Positions 57,501-64,000 of a DNA stretch of 64,000 nucleotides are shown here, one piece after another. Where the stretch lies: positions 35,969,022 through 36,033,021 of the forward strand of contig CM033399.1 in assembly GCA_019426215.1 (NCBI GenBank), given 5' to 3'. Below the pieces are notes generated by a model that saw only the letters and a list, made by a program, of their open reading frames with translations, ran no database searches and was not told the origin of the DNA. The number at the start of each line of letters is the position of its first letter. Position 1 is the first letter of the stretch. The stretch is from Buddleja alternifolia (taxonomy: Eukaryota; Streptophyta; Magnoliopsida; Lamiales; Scrophulariaceae). The translations under genes and the position numbers were made by a program.

Positions 57501-58119
57501 TTATACAAAATCAATTGATTAATTTCAATGTAGAAGGCTAAAAGCAATTAAGTGTGTAAATTGATTAACCCTAAATTTTGAATTTTTTTTTATGAAAGTT
57601 TGTAAGATGGGGTTTTTTGGATTGAAAAATATTATCCTGAATTTTTTGGATGTAAAAATTTATTTTGAGAGTTCTATTAATAATTTTACCAAGAAAATAT
57701 AGCTAATTGTTTGGATTATTTGCATCCACCTCCCTTGAGGTATTGTGCTTTGGAAAGTACTTCCCCTTATGTATTAAAATTTGGCATCAACTACCCCTAT
57801 GTGTAAAAAATTATATAAACTATTTCTTTTACCCTTAGTTTATATTTTATTTCTTATTTTCTATTTTTCATTTCAGTCCTTCTTTTTTCTTATTAAACAG
57901 AAAAAAGAAAGGAATATAAATGAAGCTTATGAAATTTTTTAATTACAAATAAGTCCAATGAATAATTATATTTTAATTGGAAATAACTATAACAAATAAT
58001 TTATTCAGGAAAAAATTACATTTAAAATGTTATTAAATCTGAAAAATTAAAATTCAATTTAATTAATATTATTTATCAATATAAAAGTTTATTCTTGGTT
58101 CTGGAAGAAATTTAGCTTT

Positions 58120-58585
58120 TGACTAGAGACTTATTTGTGGATGTTGTACATAACTAGTGGAAGTTTGGTAAGTTCTCTATCCATAATGCTTACACTCATA
58201 TTGTGAAACATGTGGAGGTAGATTGGAGGAATATAGTATATATGGGGTAGAGGGCCTATTACGAACCATAGATTTCTTCTTTGGATGGCTTGTTTGAATA
58301 GACTAAAAACAATGGATAGAGTTCGCGTGTGGAAAGAGATAGAAGATGCAAGATGCGTGTTGTCATGAGGAAGAGGAAAAACGAGATAATTTATTTTTCA
58401 AATGCGGTTTTGCCAAGGAGGACTTGAATGATATTGTAGCATGCAGTTTGAAAGTTAGTAAAGGGCGTACTATATATTTTAAGCTATAAAAATGTGCCTT
58501 GTTTGCAACTTTAGTTTATACTGATCTTTGGTTAAAAGAAAACAAACGCACATATACATATATGAAAGATAGAAGTAAAGTGATT
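58120..58585 (+). pseudogene. LINE ORF2 3' remnant (zf-RVT region), copy 1
   Basis: Translates in pieces to HRFLLWMACLNRLKTMD, then CHEEEEKRDNLFFKCGFAKED. This matches the zinc-finger-like domain after the RT of plant LINEs (R-x-LLW-x-A...C...LFFKC). Broken by frameshifts. Confidence 0.55.
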
Positions 58586-59149
58586 TGAGGTGGTAGATAA
58601 AAAAAAAAAAAAAAAAAAGAAAAGAAAGAAACTTGAATCAATCTTATTGCGATTCCACAAAATCAATAGCACACTTACACAGAAAGGGTATAGTAATAAA
58701 TAATCTCACTTAAAAGTGGGTAGAAAATAGGGAAGATTACTAAAAACTCCTAAAATAAAATTTTTGAATTTATAAAACTCATGAAAATATGGTTTAAAAT
58801 CAACAGCTCATTCTACTCAATTTTATTTATAAAAAACTCAAGAATTAAGATTAACATTTTTTGACTAAATTACTTTTCATTTCTTAAGTTAAGAATTGAT
58901 CAATTAATTTTTTTTAAAAGAATTCTTTTTTTTTAGATTTTCCAATATAAATCGATAAATTGTATAACGAATATTTTATTTTTAATATTAAATATTTTTA
59001 TATAATTTATTTTTGACTTTAACATGGTAATTATTTTTATACCTTTTTATTAACATTTAAAATGTTATTAAATCTGAAAAATTAAATTTCAATTTAATTA
59101 ATGTCATTTATCAATAAGAAAGTTGATTCTTGGTTTTGGAAGAAATTTA

Positions 59150-59745
59150 GCTTTTGACTAGAGACTTATTTCTGAATGTTGTGGATGTTGTACATAACTA
59201 TTGAAAGTTTGGTAAGTTCTCTATCCATAATGCTTACACTCATATTGTGGAACATGTGGGGAGGTTGATTGGAGGAATCTAGTATGGGGTAGAGGGCCTA
59301 TTGCGAGGCATAGATTTCTTCTTTGGATGGCTTGTTTGAATCGGCTGAAAACAATTGGGTTGCATAGATTTCTTCTTTGGATGGCTTGTTTGAATCGGCT
59401 GAAAACAATTGGGTTGCATAGATTTCTTCTTTGGATGGCTTGTTTGAATAGGCTGAAAACAATTGGGTTGGTGTGTTGAAAGAAATAGAAGATGCAAGAT
59501 GCGTGCTGTCATGAGGAAGAGGAAAACCGAGATAATTTATTTTTCAAATGCAGTTTTGCCAAGGAGGTTATGCAACTGTATTAGGGAAAGTTAGGCACTA
59601 CCAGCCTGAAGGAGGCCTTAAATGCTATTGTAGCTTGCAGTTTGAAGTTAGTAAAGGGCGTACCACTTTAAGTTTGAAGCTTTAGTTTATACTCTTTGGT
59701 TAAAAGAAAACAAACACATATATACGAAAGATAGAAGTAAAGTGA
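59150..59745 (+). pseudogene. LINE ORF2 3' remnant (zf-RVT region), copy 2
   Basis: Same segment as copy 1 with RHRFLLWMACLNRLKTI present three times because of a 54-bp triplication. CHEEEENRDNLFFKCSFAKE and later KLVKGRT follow. Dead. Confidence 0.55.
59308..59469. repeat. 54-bp tandem triplication in LINE copy 2
   Basis: GCATAGATTTCTTCTTTGGA starts at 59308, 59362 and 59416. The unit is single in copy 1 (about 58272), so the expansion happened after the block was duplicated. Confidence 0.93.
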
Positions 59746-60420
59746 TTGAGGTGGTAGATAGAATATGAAAAGTGGTAAATTGTAAATTCAAGGGTTAGCG
59801 TTCGTCCAGGCATGCGTGGTGAATATGTAAATTTTGTTGGTTATATATAGTACGCTTACTTATCAATATGAAAGTTTTAAGTAAATAATTTTTATAAAAA
59901 AACAATTGATTAATTTTCAATGTAGAAGGCCAAAGGCAATTAAGTGTGTAAATTGATTAACACTAAATTTTAGATTTTTTTTTTGTTTGCTAAGTTGGTA
60001 AAACGGGGTTTTTTGGATTGAAAAATATTATCTAACGATTTTGGATGTAAATTTATTTTGAGAGTTTTATCAATAATTTTACCAAGAAAATATAGCTAAT
60101 TGATTGGTTAATTACAAGATTACAAGAGATCATGTATAAAATGTTATCTTTATTTTGAGAGTTTTCTTAATAATTTTACCTAGAAAATATAGCTAGTTGA
60201 TTGGTTAATTACAAGATTACAAGAGATCATGCTTAAAATGTTACTTTATTAATTAATATTTAATACTAGTGGCTTTCTTAATCCTAACATTGTAGCCCAT
60301 TCAAATAAAACAAATGTGGACGTACAAAACAATGTCAGAAAAATCTCTGACCGTCTCTCCAAGAATATATATATGTATATATATAAGATGTTTGAGTTTC
60401 AAGAATATTTTACATTAACT

Positions 60421-62042
60421 ACACACATTTTCACATTTATATATTTTGACACACATTTCACACATTTATACACACACTGCACACATTTTTACACACAACC
60501 AATATTTTTATGCACATTACACATATTCTACGCACACACGACACACATTTTCACAGGCTGCACATATTTTCACACACATCACATATTTTACACACAAAAA
60601 GCACATATTTTCACATACACGACACACGTTTTACACACACTACACATGTTTTCACACATCACACATTTACACACATGACACACTTTTTACACACACCACA
60701 CATTTTTTCACACACTACACATAGTGTACACACACAACACATATTTTACACACACTACACATATTTTCACACACGACATACATTTTACACATATTTCACA
60801 TACAGTGCACACAATTTACACACCCTACATATAATTTCACACCCACAACACACATTTTACACACACATCACATGTTTTACACACACTACACATATTTTCA
60901 CACATACTACATATATTTTCACACACTACACATATTTTCACACACTCGACACACGTTTTATACACACTGCACATACTTTACGCACATTTCACATATTTTC
61001 ACACACGTTACACATTTTACACACTCTACACATAATTTCACACAAAAAACACACGTTTCACATACATTGCATATATTTTACACACACTACACATATTTTC
61101 ATACACACAACACATGTTTTACACACACTAAATATATTTTACACACACTACACATATTTTCACACATTAAATATATTTTCACACACTACATATAATTTCA
61201 CATACAAAAGACACATTTTCACACACATCGCACATATTTTACACACACTACACATATTTTCACACACACATCACACATTTTACACACACTACACATAATT
61301 TCACACTCAAAACACACATTTTACACACACTACACATAATTTCACACTCAAAACACACATTTTACACACACATACACCATACACACTACACACATTTCAC
61401 ACACACGACACATGTTTTACATACATTGCACATATTTCACACACATTACACATATTTTCATACACACAACACATGTTTTACACACACTAAACATATTTTA
61501 CACACACTACACATATTTTCACACACGACATATATTTTCACACACTATACATAATTTCACATACAAAAGACACATTTTCACACACATCGCACATATTTTA
61601 CACACACTACACATATTTTCACACACACATCACACATTTTACACACACTACACATAATTTCACTCTCAAAACACACATTTTACACACACATACACCATAC
61701 ACACTACACACATTTTACACACACACACACCATACACACTACACACATTTCACACACACGACACATATTTTCACACACAAAGTACACATTTTACACACAT
61801 TGCACATATTTTACACATTCTACACATATTTCCACACACACGACACATGTTTTACACACATTTCACATATTTTCACATACACAACACATGTTTTACACAC
61901 ACATAAGACATTTTACACACACACAACATATATCTATACAATTTCACACACAAAACACACGTTTTACACACATTGCACTTATTTTACACACACTATACAT
62001 ATTTTCACAAATACAACATATGTTTTACACACACTACACATA
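60421..62042 (+). repeat. CA/TTTT minisatellite, forward arm
   Basis: About 1.6 kb of degenerate ~20-bp units of the form ACACACTACACATATTTTC. A higher-order repeat of about 359 bp is visible: ACAAAAGACACATTTTCACA at 61204 and 61563, with neighbouring units in the same order. Long frames rich in His-Thr-Tyr-Phe are read from the repeat and are not genes. Confidence 0.95.
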
Positions 62043-62795
62043 TTTGTAGTGTGTGTAAAGTGTGTGATGTGTGTGTAAAATGTGTGTAGTGTGTGTAAAG
62101 TGTGTGATGTGTGTGTAAAATGTGTGTAGTGTGTGTAAAGTGTGTGATGTGTGTGTAAAATGTGTGTAGTGTGTGTGAAATTATGTGTAGTGTGTAAAAC
62201 GTGTGTCGTGTGTGTGAAAATATGTGTAGTGTGTGTAAAATGTGTGTCGTGTGTGTGAAAATATATGTAAATATGTACAGAGTGTGTGAAAAGATGTGTA
62301 GTGTGTGTAAAACATGTGTCGTCTGTGTGAAAATATGTGTAGTGTGTGTAAAATGTGTGTAGTGTATATATAACATTTGTAGTGTGTGCAAAACATGTGT
62401 TGTGTGTGTGAAAATATGTGTAGAGTGTGTAAAACGTGTGTCGTGTGTGTGAAAATATGTGTAGTGTGTGTTTAGTGTGTGAAAATATATGTAGTGTGTG
62501 TAAAATATATGTAGAGTATGTAAAATATATACAGTGTGTGTAAAACATGTGTTGTGTGTGAAAATATGTGGTGTGGGTAAAACGTGTGTCGTGTGTGTAA
62601 AATGTGTGTAGTGTGTGTTAAACATGTGTAGTGTGTGTTAAAACATATGTAGTATTTGTAAAATATGTGTAGTGTCTGTAAAACGTGTGTTGTGTGTGTG
62701 AAAATATGTGTAATGTGTGTAAAACATGTGTTATGTGTGTGAAAATATGTGTCGTGTGTGTAAAATATGTACAGTGTATGTAAAACATGTGTTTT
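62043..62795 (-). repeat. same minisatellite, inverted arm
   Basis: From about 62043 the array continues as its reverse complement (TGTAGTGTGTGTAAAATGTG). The turn is at ACACACTACACATATTTGTAG, a short perfect palindrome stem (ACACACTAC/GTAGTGTGT). Near the turn a ~42-bp unit GTAAAGTGTGTGATGTGTGT is repeated three times (62056-62160). Confidence 0.95.
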
Positions 62796-63220
62796 AAAGA
62801 TCTTATAGGCTCCTAACATCTTATATTAGGAACTCATAAGATCTTCCTATGAGAATTTATCCAAACACTTTGAACATCTTATAAGATGTTTTGAGGAGCT
62901 TACAAGTTTAGCCAAACATCCTCTAAATCCAACAGTTCCTGTTATACCTTCTTTCTTTGGGATGATTACATCTCAATAAAAATAAATAAAAAAGATACTA
63001 ATGACACAATATCGAGCGCAAGCGTCAAAGTTGTCACAATCAATAATTAGTGATAAAAAAATTATTACAGATATTGACATGTAGTAACATGCATTTAGTA
63101 ACAACAAATATAGTTGTCACTATCGTTACCAAACATGTGTCACAAATTTTATACAATCAAATTTTAAACTCAAATTCCATCCTTCCAATTCTATAAAAAA
63201 CATCTTTACATAACTAGCAT
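62796..63220. other. MITE pieces and shared 3' flank of the P450 copies
   Basis: 62800-62930 carries repeated CTTATAAGATGTT / GATCTTATGAG inverted motifs of a worn MITE ending TAGCCAAACATCC. 62998-63145 is a copy of the TGTCAC/GTGACA CACTA-type MITE. 63195-63260 matches the region just downstream of CYP76 gene 2. Confidence 0.45.
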
Positions 63221-63871
63221 TTAATACATCTTAAAATCATCATTAAACAAGCTAATCCATTTTATTTTAAGCATAAAATCGAGTGGAATAGCCTTGAGGG
63301 GAATTTCCTTATGTAGTGATAGCCCAAACATCTCTTTCATGTCCACTTCTTCTGATTTAATCCCATTTTCGAATTTCCAGTCAAAGTTACGAACTAAAGT
63401 TGCCACTGTGAGGTGTAGCATTCTACTGGCCAGTGGCATACAGGGGCAAATTCTTCTTCCTGAACCAAAAGGAATAAGCTCGAAATCTTGGCCCTTAAAA
63501 ATCTATTATTTTTGTCCAAAAATTGTTCAGGCTCAAGAGAATTTGGGTTCGACTTGATTCTCCGCCCATAACCCACACATTAACAAGTATTTGTGCATTT
63601 TTTGGATCATATAACCGTTGACTTCTACATTAATTTTAGTTTTACGAGGAATTAAAAGAGGCACAGGAGGGTGATTCCTAAAGATCTCCTTGATTACTGC
63701 TTGTAACAATGGAAGTTTTGAGATATCTGATTCTTGGACTTGTGCATTTTCTCCAACAACACTCATAAGCTCATATCTAGCAATCAACAATTTCTCGGGG
63801 TTGAGTAGTAATTCTGTCATAATCCATTCTGTTGTGGTTGCTATTGTATCTGATCCTGCAACAAATAAATC
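63221..63871 (-). pseudogene. cytochrome P450 CYP76-family pseudogene, exon 2 only in window
   Basis: Exon 2 starts after a TTTTTAG acceptor at 63871 with DLFVAGSDT, the same junction as genes 1 and 2; exon 1 would lie beyond the window. It is close to gene 2 ([20 protein letters not shown]). It is damaged: a lost base near 63612 (MIQKMH for MIPKNA), a small deletion near 63555 and an extra shift near 63508 move the frame three times. The I-helix reads AGSDTI and the heme motif reads [10 protein letters not shown], so the final Gly is Cys. The normal stop is also lost, adding about 17 codons after IPLDF. The ExxR (EIFR) is kept. It shows the cluster continues to the right. Confidence 0.88.
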
Positions 63872-64000
63872 CTAAAAAAAAAAAAATGTCCAATTAAAAA
63901 TTGTTTTTATTTTTCAAATTAATATGGAAGCTGGAATATTGTGTTGTTTTTGAACTCTTTATTATAGTTTCTTAGGAAACACTCTTTTTTCTAGGAAAAA

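Larger units (their letters stand above)
57512..60240. repeat. duplicated block: AT-rich segment and LINE remnant, each twice
   Basis: Segment a (CAATGTAGAAGG...AAGAAAATATAGCTAATTG) is at 57525-57712 and 59919-60102. Segment b (TTAAAATGTTATTAAATCTG onward to AAAGTGATT) is at 58022-58585 and about 59056-59745. The order is a-b-b-a', all in the same orientation. A further ~85-bp duplication ends the block (60095-60240, GATTGGTTAATTACAAGATT twice). Copies differ by many small changes, so the duplication is old. Confidence 0.75.

Noticed and set aside
60316..62819. Long open frames on both strands rich in His, Thr, Tyr and Phe
   Set aside because: They are direct readings of the CA/TTTT minisatellite, open on both strands because the repeat unit lacks stops.

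Overview
This window is plant nuclear DNA, almost certainly from a eudicot. It is AT-rich, its genes have GT-AG introns, and it is dominated by layers of plant transposons: Ty1/copia, Ty3/gypsy, LINE, SINE, hAT, Mutator-like and CACTA. The only host genes recognised with confidence are cytochrome P450s of the CYP76 family (geraniol 8-hydroxylase-like). A Lamiales-type species would fit such a cluster, but that is a guess; nothing here fixes the species.

Genes. Two CYP76-type genes look complete, each with two exons and one phase-0 intron at the same place: 9355-10994 (500 aa) and 52445-54385 (494 aa). A third copy enters at the right edge (63221-63871, exon 2 only) and is a decayed pseudogene. 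All three are on the minus strand and form one tandem cluster spread over more than 54 kb. The 41 kb between the first two is repeats.

Layout. 1-6.4 kb: Ty3/gypsy pol remnant split by a 3.1 kb TIR insertion that itself holds further TIR elements, then a LINE 3' remnant split by a hAT MITE. 6.4-9.3 kb: MITE pieces, microsatellites and a tRNA-derived SINE. 9.3-11 kb: CYP76 gene 1. 11-21 kb: gypsy remnant with one LTR on the minus strand, a 148-bp tandem repeat, a fold-back element, three hAT elements with clear 8-bp target duplications, and a CACTA end. 21.6-26.7 kb: a structurally complete Ty1/copia element with a 5-bp target duplication and in-frame stops, inserted within an unidentified ORF. 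27-36 kb: Mutator-like and hAT MITEs, then a long degraded LINE with a small gypsy element in ORF1. 37.5-38.7 kb: Mutator-like element with a perfect 9-bp target duplication. 38.9-47.1 kb: an 8.2 kb CACTA element without visible transposase, carrying an F-box/LRR-like gene, exons of a CRLK-like receptor kinase and exons of a reticulon-like gene. 47.7-51.6 kb: a TIR element probably containing a 1.9 kb solo LTR with three hairpin repeats. 51.8-57.2 kb: a series of GGG...CCC-ended Mutator-like elements around CYP76 gene 2, one of them right against its promoter. 57.3-60.2 kb: duplicated LINE remnants. 60.4-62.8 kb: a CA/TTTT-rich minisatellite that reverses orientation at about 62,045, making a giant degenerate hairpin.

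How the parts fit: the P450 copies are the working content. Everything between them is nested insertion, and the target duplications allow a relative order of events to be read. The most unusual items are the gene-carrying CACTA element and the inverted minisatellite. All identifications were made by eye from translated motifs and repeat comparison; no database search was run.
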